A stretch of DNA of 64,000 nt from Stichopus chloronotus. Its lineage: Eukaryota; Echinodermata; Holothuroidea; Aspidochirotida; Stichopodidae. The notes beneath the pieces are model-generated. The model was not told where the DNA came from. It ran no database searches and was given only the letters and a program-made list of their open reading frames with translations. Shown piece by piece: positions 28,101 through 38,500 of this stretch. Every line of letters starts with the position of its first letter. Position 1 is the stretch's first letter. The stretch covers positions 10,184,672 through 10,248,671 of the forward strand of contig CM037838.1 in assembly GCA_021234535.1 (NCBI GenBank), written 5' to 3'. The translations under genes and the position numbers were made by a program.

Positions 28101-31100
28101 AAACTGCTTGCTCCGCCACTGTATTTTTGGTTTCGATGATAATCGTAACCTATGTGATCATGCATGGGTGTGTGTGTATGTGCATGAGTGCGAGCGCGTG
28201 TGTGCGTGTGTATGTGTGTGTGTATGTATGTTTGTGACGCCCTACCTTGTAAACACGATATCTCAAGAAGCAAAACTTGGACAAATCTCATACTTGGTAT
28301 TTAGGTGTACCACATTGAGTAGAAGAACCCTATTGTTTTTGGTGTAGGTCAAAAGTCATTTGGGGTCAATAGGGGTCAAATTGTGAAAATTTTGTAAATA
28401 CAATATTTCAAGAAGGGAAACTTGGACAAATGTCATATTTAGTGAGTTGGTGTACCACATTGAGTGCAACATCCGTATTGATTCTGGTGGAGGTCAAAGG
28501 TCATTTGAGGTCAACAGGGATCAGATTGTCAAAACCTTGTAAACACAATATCTCAAGAAGGGAAGCTTGGACAGATGTCATATGAAGTATGTACTTGTAT
28601 CTTATAGAGTACAAGAACGCTATTTTTTTTAAATTGCGGTCAACGGTCATTTGAGGTCAACAAGGGTCAAAGTGTGAAAACCTTGTAAATAAACTGTGTG
28701 GTATACGTGGTCATGGCATTGACACCTACAGTATCAAAATTAAAAGCTAACAAGTATACCAAACATACCAGGTGTACCCGGAAAAATGGATAATACGTCG
28801 TAAAAAGTAAAGCAGTGTGAAGAACCAATTGATACCCCCTCGCTCCTCAAGTTAGTCGATCAGAGAGTATGTAACTGAACTGTACGTAATTGGAATAGTC
28901 CGTGATTGGGGGTTACAGAAAATTCCAAGACAACCTCTTCAAGTTGTGTACGCAAAAGCTGTGCACCTTGCAGGACACATGAACGCAAACTAGCATTTTA
29001 GTAAAAAGAAAAAAATTGGTGACAATGAAACATCAAAATAAGTAGCAAAGTATGTCAGACAAAAAAACAAAAGCAAAGTGCGAGACCGAGGAGTGTCCGA
29101 AGTACCGTACACCTACCTAGAAAAAACAGTTGAAAGGCCGATAGGACTGTACTTCCCACCATATAGCAAAAAGAGGAGTGAATTGCATGCATGTTTCCAT
29201 TTCGTCACTTCAAATTGGAAAACATTCGTGTTGATGAAACATGGAGTAACATTTTCCCCGTAATTCCCGCCAAAAAGAAACCTCAGTTGTATAAGCGGGG
29301 GGAAAATAGCTAAACAAGGTTTTCACCTACAGTTTTGAGCCTATCTCTGTATACCATCTCCCTATACTGCTGTCAGTTGCACACCTGTCTGTCTGTTTCG
29401 TTAACGTTGCATAGAATGATAGATTCGTCCCAAGTACATACTGCCCATGTAAGTAGCCGACAAGTACATATACGTACAGTACACATACAGTACATCGCGT
29501 ATGCAAGGCAGTACGGCCGGAACAGGAAGTTAATATTGTCAAATAGCAACTCCCTGGTCGGAACGAATGCCTACCCAATGTTTATTCCAAAGACAACTTT
29601 CTGTTGATGCAAACTGCGAGTGTTATTAAGGTTTTAGACTCCCTAAAGTAAGAGTTTCCATTCAAAAAAACCCATGTTGGATCTCACACGCTGTTTTGTT
29701 GTCTGTGTACACTTGGTACTGTAGTTATGTCTCACATGTTCAGGATAACAAATCGAACTTCGAAAGTGTTAAAAAAAATCTCAATCGGTTAAAACTGGAA
29801 AAAACATTTGCATGGCATGTGCATAACACCCCAAACTAGCAATCCGCATCATTTTCCCAAATTTTAATTAGAAGATTTCCTTCTACGAGATATTTTCATT
29901 TAGAGTGACTTGGGACTTTTGCTGTAGCCTAACATATATACGTAATACTGAGATAGATCCTAGCCAACACATGTATTACTGGTGCCCTACACTTACTGTA
30001 CAGGAACAGACTAGACTAAGATATTCAAGTAAATTTTGACCCAAACTGTTTGAAAATGTGCTTTATGTTGCCTTATATACTGCTAAGCTTATATTGGGTC
30101 ATCAGGAACAGGATAGCATATTTTACACTAAAACTTTGCACACTAAACTTAAAAAAGAGTGGAAAAAAATTCTCAATATGTAACAGTGTTACGACAAACC
30201 AACACATTTTTATAACTCCAACTCAATGCATTTGAGACCAAGCTCTGCTCAGTCATATTGGCTTATAGCCACAAGGGATGGGTAAATAATTTACCAGCAC
30301 TTCCACATAAATGTTAACTTCCTTATATCTTCCATCCTCATCCCTCACCCTCCCCCCACCCCCAATGTGTTTGGCACTTAATCTCTTCAAGTTAATGGTT
30401 GTATATCGACACTCAGTGTATCTAGATTCCTCACCATTTTGTTAAAAAGAAAACAAATGCATAATTTTTCATGGTTGTTACAGAATGTATCAGGTCTTAA
30501 TTGATTGCAGATCGAGTTAAAGTGATGAAGCGAATATTTTCTGCCATTTAGGTATGGAGCAGCCATGTATACTGATATATGCATAGTGCTCCTAACAACA
30601 CAGCTTACTTGTAAACAGTATATTGCAAGAATATTGGACAAATTTCACATTTGGTATGTGAGTGTGTCCAAGCTTCTTACCAGATTCCTGTTGATTTTTG
30701 TGGAGGTCACAGGTCATTTGAGGTCAACAGGGGTCAAATTGTGAAAATATATAAAATATATACTTCAGCACAATATTTCAAGAAGGAAATCATGGGCAGA
30801 TCTCCCAATTAGATTGTAGGTTTATCTCATTGAATTTACAAAAATTTTCATTTTCTTTAGTGAAGGTCAAAGGTCATTTGCGGTCAACATGGTCACTGTG
30901 GAATTCTTGTAAACATATTATCTCATGAAGGGAAGCTTGGACAGATGTAGTATTCAATGTGTAGTTGTATCTCATTTAGCACAAGAACGTTAGTCTTTAA
31001 TGGAGGTAGAGGGTCATTCCATGTCAACAAGCGTTCAATTGTGAACATGGAGGTATGATCTCAAGAAAGGAAGCTTGTGTAGATCTCATACTTCATATAA

Positions 31101-34100
31101 AGCATACGTAGCTCAATGTGACACAGTATATACTAATGCTATTATGTCAGATTCCGAAAAAATATTCTTAATCGGATCATCGAAACCGCAATGCATTTCT
31201 GCATTCTGGTTTTATTTACTTTCAAAAACCTTACAATTCCCATCTTCCTTATTTAAGTACCACAGTCATTTACCGATAGAGATGAAATAATATAAAATAA
31301 ATCTGATTTGATTTGATTTCCATTGACCTTTCAACTGTTACATTATCCTGGCCCATCTTCGAATTTTAATAACTTAGTGCATACCAAGATTATGATGTTG
31401 GTGTGTAAACAACTGGCATTTTTCATTTTGTTTTTGTTCCTCAGTATGGGAAGCATTTTATCGAACCCGTTTGAATCTACTGACCGGCCGATTACAGGTT
31501 AGAATATTCATATGAATATTCATATGATACAAGTTAACTTCTACTCATTTAAAGGATGATAGGTAGTGATATACATCTAACAGAAAAACTCAGTCATTGT
31601 AAAAGAGCGTACGTCATTTTGTCTGCATGTACCTGAGGCTGAGCGTATCTGTATAAGACCCATATAATGAATACATGAGATGAGGAGAATGTACACCTGT
31701 TAGGCATCATATTTACAATTGACGCTGATCTTTTACATTTGAATGAATTGATTCAGTAAAACTAAGAAAAAGATAAGCATTTAGATACTTTGCTTCCTCC
31801 ATAACAACAGACGAACATGTCTATCCGTTTGTGTAGACTTCAGTTACATTAAACCAGAACCGTTACATGTCAGTGACGCGAAATCGATCATATCTTTATA
31901 ACATTGATGATTGGAAAATGTTCTTTCCACATATCTGACTTCTGATTTTTCTTCTCATTTTAGCATCAGACAAATGTTGTAGACTTTTGATTTATTTTTA
32001 ATACATATTGCATTATATAAACCTCTAACCCTGAATATCATTCACAAACTAAGGAAGATAATCCAATGACAAGCACTCCGAGGATAAACTCATAGCTCAC
32101 ACAACTGAAATGTACGCCACCTTTAAAGTATACGCTCTTTATGATAATATGTCTAAGAATATAAAACCATTCTTATTAGACAAGGCTGTCAATGCGGAAA
32201 GCTAGTATTTCTATGTAAACATCTAATTCTGAAGACTTTCTTTGCTCCTGCATGTTTTTTTTTTTTAAATCCGCAGTAATTGTAAAACAGTTTTACATTG
32301 TTTTGTAATCACATCTACGATCATCTATCATCTTTCAGAATTTGAGCTGAAGAGATAGAGAGGGGGGGGGGGGGAGCGGATGAAGTATGATGAAGTGGCT
32401 CTCGAATAGAAAAAAAAATTGTAACACAATCTGCATCTCCTTCAGTCGTTCTATTTTTTCTTTGTATTTACTTTAATTCGTGCTCTTCATCAGCCACGTA
32501 AAGGAAAATAGTGATGGACATCTAAAAAAAGGGATGAAAAATGAAAAAAAAAAAAGAGTTGAGGGGGGGGGGAACTCATCTGGCGGATGAGCCATTTTCA
32601 ATGGCTGGTATATGATACCTTCCAAAACTAAACCAAGGTAAACAGATAGCAAATGAACTTAAGTCACACGGAGAGTACCAAAGATATTTTTGGCAGATGA
32701 TACACCAAGCTGCGTTCACAAAAGACCACATTTGACAGGGTGTGAGGGCATCCTACCACGCTCTTACACAATGTTGAATGGCATGCGCAAGAGAAAAAAT
32801 ATGGGGTAATCTGGGTGATCTAAAATGCGACGCTCACACAGGAGATAACAACGTCATGTATTAGAAAGGTACAACGGAAGTGTGACCTTAGCTAGGTAAA
32901 AATAAACGATGAATTGACATTAGCCATAACAGACACAAGAATTGTCAGTACGAACTACGATATAGACTAATTGACATAAAAATAAGCCTATTTTGATCGC
33001 TAGGTACAGACCGTCTGACAGTGTGGGGCACATAAAACTAAGAGATCGTATATAGTAAGGTGGAAGGCAGTCTTACGAATCAAAGTCTTAGCGCAAAAAG
33101 AAAAAGTGTGAATTAATCACTCTAAGATTATCATTATGACATTTCGAGTTATTTCAACGCTTTACGTTTAAAAAAACGCCTTGCCAAGCATTATCAAAAT
33201 CCTCAAAGAAGGAGTTACATCACATTAGTGCGATACCGACCGGAACACAAACAATCAAATAAAATCAAGGAAAATAACAGAGTAAATTGACAATAGAATT
33301 CATCTAATCACAACAATTAGATGAATAGTAATGATAATAATAACAACGCCTCTCCGGTATCGACCCCTTTTGAACATTTCGATGTTTGTTTTCCTACCCT
33401 AATATGGGTAACGGGTATTAAATGACTTGGTCAAAGAATGATGTCAATATTTTTGTGAAATCCATAATAATATAAATCAACATGTCAACAACTAATTCTT
33501 AATCTGCTTTGAATCTATTCATTTCAATTGTTTGAAACGCCAGAATTTTTTTCTAATACTAAGTAAGCCCTTGACGCGCAAGTCGCAAACAAAACTATTA
33601 CTCTAAATTTACAGCATCACGCCGCTTAAGAATTATCCAGTAAGTTGTCTAGGACATTTTTAATGCAAAATAACTATCAATGTCAATATGTTTGAAGACA
33701 AGTGAATTTTACAGTATAATGTCTTGTTTAATTGTTTCTGAGTATTATGATAATGCGACAGTGGTTTCTAGATGGTCTGGACTATTCTTTAAAATACTTA
33801 TATCACTTGGTAATGTCACAACGTCATCATGGTTACGAAAACAGAATTCCACTGTTCTTCTTGATTACACCCGAGAAACCTGATGGAAATTTGTTAATTT
33901 TCCATTGAAAGAGTCTAAGGGCAGCAATTTAATATAATCCATAGTATATAAAGACTTTCTAGACTAAAGTGAATGTTTATTACGGTTTGTTTGCCTTTTT
34001 AATTGTGACTTGTGGATGGGTTAGCCTTTCAGTGTGTTAATACAAAATGTTATCATTCGCTATACGGTAATGGTACAGTGTATAGTTGGACTGTGAGCCG

Positions 34101-35365
34101 TGTACGTTACATTTTGATATGAAGGTTAGTGTGAGTTGATACTATTATGATTGACTCCATAATGTGAGAGATATCATATGTCAGTTGAATTGTAACATAC
34201 CACTACATAGGTACATTGTACATAATGTATGGGGTAATATCTAAGACTGCGTTAAATACAATGTGGGAGAAAAATGTGTCTACTGACCTCCCATTATTTA
34301 CACCTGAGTCATGTCGAGTGTAATTTCTTTGTTATATGACGTTAGTAAAAATAGGAGGTTGGGGTGGATGGCTACTTTATCTTTAGTTCAGTCTCAGATA
34401 AAAAGAAGAAGAATATTCAAGGTTGAATTACGGTCATAGTGAAACCAGTGAAGCTAAGTCTGACGTACTGACCGCAGATTATAAAAGGAGTGAGTTAAAA
34501 AGGAAGCTTACCTCATAACGTTAAAGAAGATGGATACATATTTACTCATTAATTTCTCCGACATCTTTGAACTATGTAAGATAATGCACTTAGGCAACTT
34601 GATTACCTTGTGATATCATGTTAGCAGTAATTCATTCAGGGTGATATTTGTCTCTTTTTTTCTAGAAATGCGACGGTCATGGTAACCTACTTGACGATGA
34701 GGTAAGAGATACGATCAATGTGGTAAACATTAACTGAGTGACATTCAATGGAGTGCTAACGATATTCAAATTATCAGGCAATAAACTGATGTAATGTTTA
34801 ACAGCACTCTGACATGAGAATGTACGTTAGTTGGTGAAGGAGATAGGCAGACAGACAGACCGACAGACAGACCGACAGACAGATCCATGTTGACTAAACA
34901 TTGTTAGAATTTGAGAAAAATGTCTACACTATAGAAATATCCACAATATACACGAAAAGTAACTCTTATAAATATCGTAGTTCATAAGAACCTCCTAGAA
35001 CATAGAAACTGTCACAATTCAGAATTGATTAATTTATGTACCTCCATGACAACGATGGGATACTCTCACAAAGGAATCATAATATTATATGCACTATATA
35101 AAACACACCAACTGCATCACTGCAATAATAGTTACGATTAAAAGATAAAAACTGTATGAAAGACTCTAATAGGAAACGGTCTGTTGTTCAGTGGACATTG
35201 TTAGCGAATGCATAGCCGACACGATAATAGAAATGTTTAAAACATTGTGAGAGATAAAAAAATGTTGAACAACATAAAATGTATCTCCAAGTAAATCATA
35301 ACATCATTTACTTTGAATTTCAGAGATCAACCAGACGACAGCTCTCTAACGTGAAACTAAAGTAA
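9878..35365 (+). CDS. NLR-like locus A, 3' part (five exons, spliced)
   Basis: Exons at 9,878-10,113, 19,655-19,731, 31,445-31,497, 34,666-34,701 and 35,324-35,365 give 444 nt (147 codons plus stop) with compatible phases (0 to 2, 2 to 1, 1 to 0, 0 to 0). Every exon has AG and GT boundaries. The product is the C-terminal part of an NLR-like protein: one LRR-like segment and a short tail. The exon order, phases and peptide patterns match locus B exons 3-7. For example, FVGYQLP/RSRNVK corresponds to FSYSLLP/ERRDVQ, and the third exon shares a YR...L..LTSG/LTG core. The NACHT exon expected before 9,878 is absent from the window. Either it lies upstream of base 1 across a long intron, or this is a 5'-truncated relic. 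No frameshift or internal stop disrupts the five exons. They span 25 kb because the introns are filled with repeats. Confidence 0.65.
9929..9996 (+). repeat. In-frame 18-bp minisatellite inside locus A exon
   Basis: About four degenerate units of CAGTCTGGTCTTACCCCT, each adding six residues (QSGLTP, ESGVTP, QSGLIL). It is a multiple of three, so the frame is kept. It lies between the conserved IPISNVYL start and the LRR-like half of the exon. Confidence 0.8.
10114..11879. other. Intron of locus A, no recognised content
   Basis: AT-rich sequence between the donor at 10,114 and the diverged repeat copy at 11,880. No splice-flanked open frame or repeat family identified. Confidence 0.5.
11880..12711. 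repeat. Older, diverged partial copy of the 1.6-kb repeat
   Basis: 11,881-12,075 aligns with 13,758-13,940 of the tandem unit, sharing words such as CGGAAGACGATAA, GGTACCAGTCTAAC and CTGCCAAGGCTGC. 12,626-12,711 aligns with the stretch before each unit junction (AAGTTTTGCCGAC). Substitutions and indels are frequent, so this copy is much older than the two near-identical units downstream. Two nearly repeated stretches near 12,245-12,330 and 12,500-12,575 (CGAATGACGTACTTCCAA) show a further internal duplication. Confidence 0.65.
12712..14324. repeat. Tandem duplication unit 1 (1,613 bp)
   Basis: Practically identical to the next 1,612 bp. The only difference I noticed is one G fewer in a long G-run (15 G near 13,938 against 14 near 15,552). 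Contains an AAACAAACAAAT-type simple stretch near 13,597-13,635 and no supported gene. An 88-codon ORF at 13,233-13,499 recurs unchanged in unit 2. Confidence 0.95.
14325..15936. repeat. Tandem duplication unit 2 (1,612 bp)
   Basis: Direct head-to-tail copy of 12,712-14,324. Near-identity means either a very recent duplication or a duplicated assembly segment. Confidence 0.95.
15937..16049. repeat. Partial third unit of the tandem duplication
   Basis: The first ~113 bp of the unit again, nearly identical, with two substitutions near the end (CACGTCCTGTGACTTCGTG against CACGTCATGTGACTATGTG). Homology then breaks off and resumes at about 16,606. Confidence 0.85.
16050..16605. mobile_element. 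Insertion (~555 bp) in a diverged copy of the 1.6-kb repeat
   Basis: Homology to the tandem unit stops at GTGCCTG (16,049) and resumes at ATGTTGTTGTCTCCTCAATA (~16,606), while the tandem units have only about 26 bp between these points. The intervening sequence is therefore probably inserted. No terminal repeats or ORF identified, so the nature of the insert is unknown. Confidence 0.4.
16703..18523. mobile_element. Insertion (~1.8 kb) in the same diverged repeat copy
   Basis: Homology to the tandem unit runs to about 16,702 (AACTCTT) and resumes at about 18,524 (TTGAGTGATGGGTTG). In the units these points are adjacent. No clear terminal inverted repeat or target duplication. The insert holds a 121-codon minus-strand ORF (17,270-17,635) that I do not recognise. 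Confidence 0.45.
18524..19330. repeat. Diverged continuation of the 1.6-kb repeat
   Basis: Aligns with 12,949-13,700 of unit 1, sharing ATCACGTCCATGAAATCAT, a poly-G run, GGAATGACTCTTGATG and CATTCAATTGGCT. There are many substitutions. Together with 15,937-16,049 and 16,606-16,702 it forms one old repeat copy broken by two insertions. Confidence 0.65.
19655..19731 (+). CDS. Locus A exon: 77-nt tail exon
   Basis: Acceptor CTCTCTATAG, donor AAAG|GTATTT. Read in the phase left by the previous exon it gives FVGYQLPETVP and then SLKSRNVK. Locus B's exon at 49,395-49,471 is also exactly 77 nt, has the same phases, and aligns residue for residue (FSYSLLPGEFS, LERRDVQ). Confidence 0.75.
19860..20880. 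repeat. Degenerate tandem repeat, about 180-bp period
   Basis: The word TTGGCGC followed by a GTGACCC/GGTCAAAGGTCA-like word recurs at about 20,091, 20,249, 20,628 and 20,805 (spacings near 158, twice 190, and 177). Units are poorly conserved. No supported exon. Confidence 0.4.
21170..21930. repeat. Hairpin-rich CATATGG repeat region
   Basis: Repeats of CATATGGG/CCCATATG with several perfect stems: an 11-bp stem with 6-nt loop at 21,186-21,213 (ATATGGGGCCC arms), a 10-bp stem with 4-nt loop at 21,671-21,694 (ATGATATGGT arms), and the palindrome ATATCATATGATAT near 21,332-21,346. Includes a G-rich minisatellite (GGGGGACAAG) near 21,463-21,515 and a 12-C run. No gene supported. Confidence 0.6.
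21931..25059. other. Gene-free stretch in locus A intron
   Basis: No recognisable exon. A GT-rich microsatellite lies near 24,788-24,810, and there is a C-run near 23,275. Two overlapping ORFs on opposite strands at 23,942-24,247 have no family resemblance that I can name. Confidence 0.4.
25060..26480. repeat. Satellite-like tandem repeat, about 255-270-bp period
   Basis: Words such as TCCAAGG(T/C)C, GGGCCAT, CATGCAAAATG(T/C)TTCTT, ATTGTATGGTATTAAG, TATGGTAGTGG and TTTGTCAAATTAGC recur in the same order. Unit starts fall near 25,078, 25,331, 25,600 and 25,870, with a decayed fifth unit near 26,390-26,480. Units differ by many substitutions, so the array is old. Confidence 0.7.
26786..28121. 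mobile_element. Candidate TIR transposon (non-autonomous, hAT-like termini)
   Basis: Left end CAATGGCGGAGC (26,786) and right end GCTCCGCCACTG (to 28,121) form a 12-bp inverted repeat with one mismatch. It is flanked by TATTTT on both sides (26,780-26,785 and 28,122-28,127). The CAGTGGCG-type terminus resembles hAT ends, but a full 8-bp target duplication is not evident. No transposase recognised. Confidence 0.45.
28140..28234. repeat. GT/TG-rich microsatellite
   Basis: TGTGTGTGTATGTGCATGAG-type sequence directly before the ~146-bp array. A similar GT-run precedes a related sequence near 24,780-24,830. Confidence 0.85.
28246..28689. repeat. ~146-bp tandem array with AGGTCA direct repeats, left half
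   Basis: Units begin CTTGTAAACACRATATCTCA at 28,246, about 28,391 and 28,535, with a fourth cut after CTTGTAAA at 28,689. Each unit contains an AGGTCA cluster. In the third it reads AGGTCA-A-AGGTCA-TTTG-AGGTCA (28,491-28,513), which is a DR1 joined to a DR4 of the nuclear-receptor half-site. The array continues at 30,608 after an insertion. Confidence 0.8.
28690..30607. mobile_element. 1,918-bp TIR element inserted in the ~146-bp array
   Basis: Flanked by an 8-bp direct duplication CTTGTAAA (28,682-28,689 and 30,608-30,615). Termini TAAACTGTGTGG and the reverse complement of CAACACAGCTTA match at 10 of 12 positions. Removing the element and one copy of the duplication restores a continuous array unit. 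An 8-bp target site fits the hAT superfamily. Internal ORFs are short and unrecognised, so it is probably non-autonomous. Confidence 0.6.
30608..31115. repeat. ~146-bp tandem array, right half
   Basis: About four more degenerate units (near 30,608, 30,755, 30,908 and 31,050), again with AGGTCA-type clusters (near 30,703-30,735 and 30,865-30,890). More diverged from one another than the left half. Confidence 0.7.
31445..31497 (+). CDS. Locus A exon: 53-nt tail exon
   Basis: Acceptor TTTGTTCCTCAG, donor CAG|GTTAGA. In phase with the 77-nt exon it reads VWEAFYRTRLNLLTGRLQ. Locus B's exon at 51,183-51,241 has the same start and end phase and the similar core YRLDLTSG. A perfect 18-bp palindrome follows six bases after the exon (31,503-31,520). 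Confidence 0.65.
33298..33326. repeat. Perfect hairpin (11-bp stem, 7-nt loop)
   Basis: ATTCATCTAAT at 33,298-33,308 is the reverse complement of ATTAGATGAAT at 33,316-33,326. It lies in a locus A intron. No flanking element found. Confidence 0.6.
34666..34701 (+). CDS. Locus A exon: 36-nt tail exon
   Basis: Strong acceptor TCTTTTTTTCTAG and donor GAG|GTAAGA. Phase 0 at both ends, encoding KCDGHGNLLDDE. Locus B's equivalent (51,475-51,522) is also phase 0/0, and both are acidic with a G..(E/N)L..(D/G)E pattern. Alignment over so few residues is weak, so phase and order carry most of the evidence. Confidence 0.55.
34847..34884. repeat. CAGA/CCGACAGA simple repeat
   Basis: Short run of CAGACAGACAGACCGACAGA type in a locus A intron. 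Confidence 0.85.
35324..35365 (+). CDS. Locus A terminal exon
   Basis: Acceptor TTTGAATTTCAG followed by 13 codons (RSTRRQLSNVKLK) and TAA at 35,363-35,365. The basic end differs from locus B's VFDFRDIYS end, so the last exon is not clearly homologous. Its position and phase 0 agree. Confidence 0.5.
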   Translation, partial: RSTRRQLSNVKLK

Positions 35366-35496
35366 TGATGAAAGATAACAAGAAAGGTAAATTAGTATCA
35401 ATCATTGATTTATATGTACAGTACTATAATGAAGGAGATCATATGTACTGACACAAGAAAAACCAAAAAAAAAATTAAATGTTATAAATCCCCGTC

Positions 35497-35502
35497 AATA
35501 AA
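35497..35502 (+). terminator. Candidate polyadenylation signal of locus A
   Basis: AATAAA about 130 bases after the stop codon at 35,363-35,365. A common hexamer in AT-rich DNA, so it is supportive only by position. Confidence 0.4.
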
Positions 35503-38500
35503 TCCCCGTCAGTGCAATTAAATTACTCACTATTTACCACAACATGTTCAGCAAACTAACAAGCAGGAAAGTACCATTTGTTGAGTAGCACATCTTGAGT
35601 GTTACTGTTATGACTGTATAAGATAAAAAGTAATATGAAGGTGTTTTGTTACCCCTTGTAGTACACAATATTTTAGATACATTGAAGCTAACTGCTGCTG
35701 TTTGGTAAGAGTAATTTTATAAGTACTTCATCTCACTGACAAAGTGTTAAACTTAAACACATTTATCTAATAGCTGCAAACAATGAACGATCTTCATACA
35801 TAAATATATCTTTGAATGTTTCTGAAATTTATACCATAGATGAAATAGCTAAATATTTCTTCCTGTGCCATAGATTGTTTACTATTCTATCCTCTTGTTA
35901 TTGATATCGGTATTTCAATTGGTATCGTATATGTATTAATTCTGTTAGTTTTGCGTATCTTCCAAACAGTGTTTAATCGAATGATCAAACCTGACTTTCT
36001 CATATTGACTATATATATTGATATCTCGTATCTTTCATTGTGTTCTTCCTCAGTTTCAGAAACGAATTCCTATATGACAATCTCCATTGTCTTAGTGAGT
36101 GATGATTGTGACGTCATCACCGAATCCTTGTCCTGACTAAAAGACAGTACCGCCACATTCAGTCTCGGTTGGATTCTACCGCCGATAAACTTTTCAGTTT
36201 GTTATTTTACAAATGTTGTGTTTATTGGGCATGTATTAGACATATCAAAGACCGCATGCTCAGATCATTGTAAACTTATTTATACAAAGGAATGTACGTG
36301 CAGCACACATAATTACGAGTTATACCGGAGACAGATACATATCGTAACATTGATACAATGGTGGGGGTGGTCAAACTTTTCATGTCATATGGATACTGTG
36401 GGGCGGGACAGTTGTTGTGCAGGGGTACTACCAACCACTACTCATGACAACGGCGGAGCAGCCCAGTGAGAAGAGTAAGGCCTATAGAGCATGGGTTAAT
36501 TCTATTGCCAAAAACCCAAAGCTGAATAACTTTAAGTATGACTAAACACATATTTAAAAGTTAGATAACTTTTAAGTCTAGTGGCAAAGTCCCTAGTTGT
36601 TCGGTCTAGGTGTGACGGTATTTGTGATGTATTAAAGCTATAATGTTAAAGGGTTATTGTATCGAGTAAACAAAGTTCTAAAATTAAAGCTGCATAACTT
36701 CTGAATTCTCTCCAAAAACAAGATCTTAATTTTAAAGATTCAAAATTTTCCAGGGAGGACACCCCCCGTCCTTCCTCGGCGACGCTACTGCAGAGATAAG
36801 AATATATCAGTATCACTTATATCACCCACTCTAGCTCGGTGTAATTGATAGTTTCATTTATATTCTTTGAAAACCGTCTAAATTCCTGTTTGGAGTCTCA
36901 TCAGATCCATCGAGTTTCCGTTTTAGCTGTAAAAATCACGACAAGGCTCCCGTAAGAATACCAGTGGCGTGTCAAGGATTTTTTCGCGAAATCGGTGCAA
37001 AATCGACCAGACGTTCATAATTTTGACTGCCGTAAGGATCCTGAGGGAGGGGTATATTGGGAGGAGTGTTGCCCTACCAATGTTTCAGCCACGATTTATA
37101 ATCAGTATGAGGTATGAGGAGATGCCAAAGGGTATGAGGCCGTCCGCTTTACGTAAACAGGATAATGTTTGCCCTTTTTAGTCGCCAAGTAATGGTGAAA
37201 AATTGAATTGCTTTGACACTTGCACTCATGAACCTCAAAAAAGCTTGAAAAGTGTTAGAAAGGCTGGCGCGGATCGCACAAGAAGAGTTTTGCCTTTCGA
37301 AACCCTCCAAATGGCCGGAAACGGCACTTTTAGCGTTCCAAGCTGCACGTACCCAGCCTTGAAATAGGGATGTTATGCCTGCAATTTCTCAATTACGCCG
37401 GATGAGATAAAAATCAATGTACACAAAATGGTGACATATATCAGATAGGTTGAGATGATACAAGGATCATAATGAGTTATTCATCCTGTTTTGTTTATTA
37501 CTGGAACAGTTGGCAAACAGTAGTTTAAAAGGTAGTAGTGTGTCTGTTAGTTTGCCTGTCAGTTTGTTTGAAATTTAATGTAATTTATCTGTTTGTCTTA
37601 GTTTTAAATGTTATAAAAGGATGGAATGCCTAGCAGTTTCCACGTCCCCCCCCCCCTCCCTCCTCCGTTTAGGCCCACCAGTTCTACCCTAGTATCTCAA
37701 CTTATCTGTCCCTACCTCCTCTCTTAACTTTTTTGAGTTTTTTTTTCGTGTTTTTCCCCCCTTTACTGTTTAACATCATCCTTTGGTCCAAAAAACTACT
37801 ATTGTGTGTGTGTGTGTGTGTGGTGGGGGCACTCTGCTCCCTGCTAGCTACGCCACTAAATGTTAGTATCATCGCACCATTGCTACCGTCGAGACAACAT
37901 GGAACATTGTGCGTGCTAATTCTTTGAAATTAATTATAGTTAGTTTTAACTCGTCTTTATTCCTTATCAAAACTATCACTTGTTTCTCATTTTACATATT
38001 TTGCATCTTTCACTTTTGATTAAACGGTATAATTATTTGCACGAAGTGTCACATTTTCTTTTTTTTATCATTTAACATGTTTAATAAAATCAGTAGACGT
38101 CATTTTGACGCTAATTTTTTTCTTCCCATTCAAGATACACGACGACATTTGAATTAATTACAATCATATCAAAGAAAACACTAAGATAAATAGAAACAGT
38201 TCAGAGGGGTACTTGTTATTAAGGTAATCACCTTTTACAATTTACTTGCAATACATTTAATTTATTATGGCGGCATTATGACGGAAATCAACAAGTTTTA
38301 TAGTACATACAAAAGTAATCATATTAATATTAGTACAAGGAAATGCTATGCGGATTCTCGCTAATAGAGAATTGGGAATAGTTTATGTTTTGTGATGCAT
38401 CTTTCTGTGGATTCTGTATATTTTCTGGTTTACTCTGCTGCCCTCTATGAAAGTCATTTCCAAACTTCAAACTAATTGACAGGTGACTCGTATACCTTTC

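Noticed and set aside
36047..36136. Acceptor and 26-codon frame as alternative last exon of locus A
   Set aside because: Phase would only fit after the 77-nt exon, and the peptide does not resemble locus B's tail; left unassigned.
36962..37857. CAGTGGCGT...ACGCCACTA as ends of a TIR element
   Set aside because: Only about nine matching bases, and no target-site duplication.
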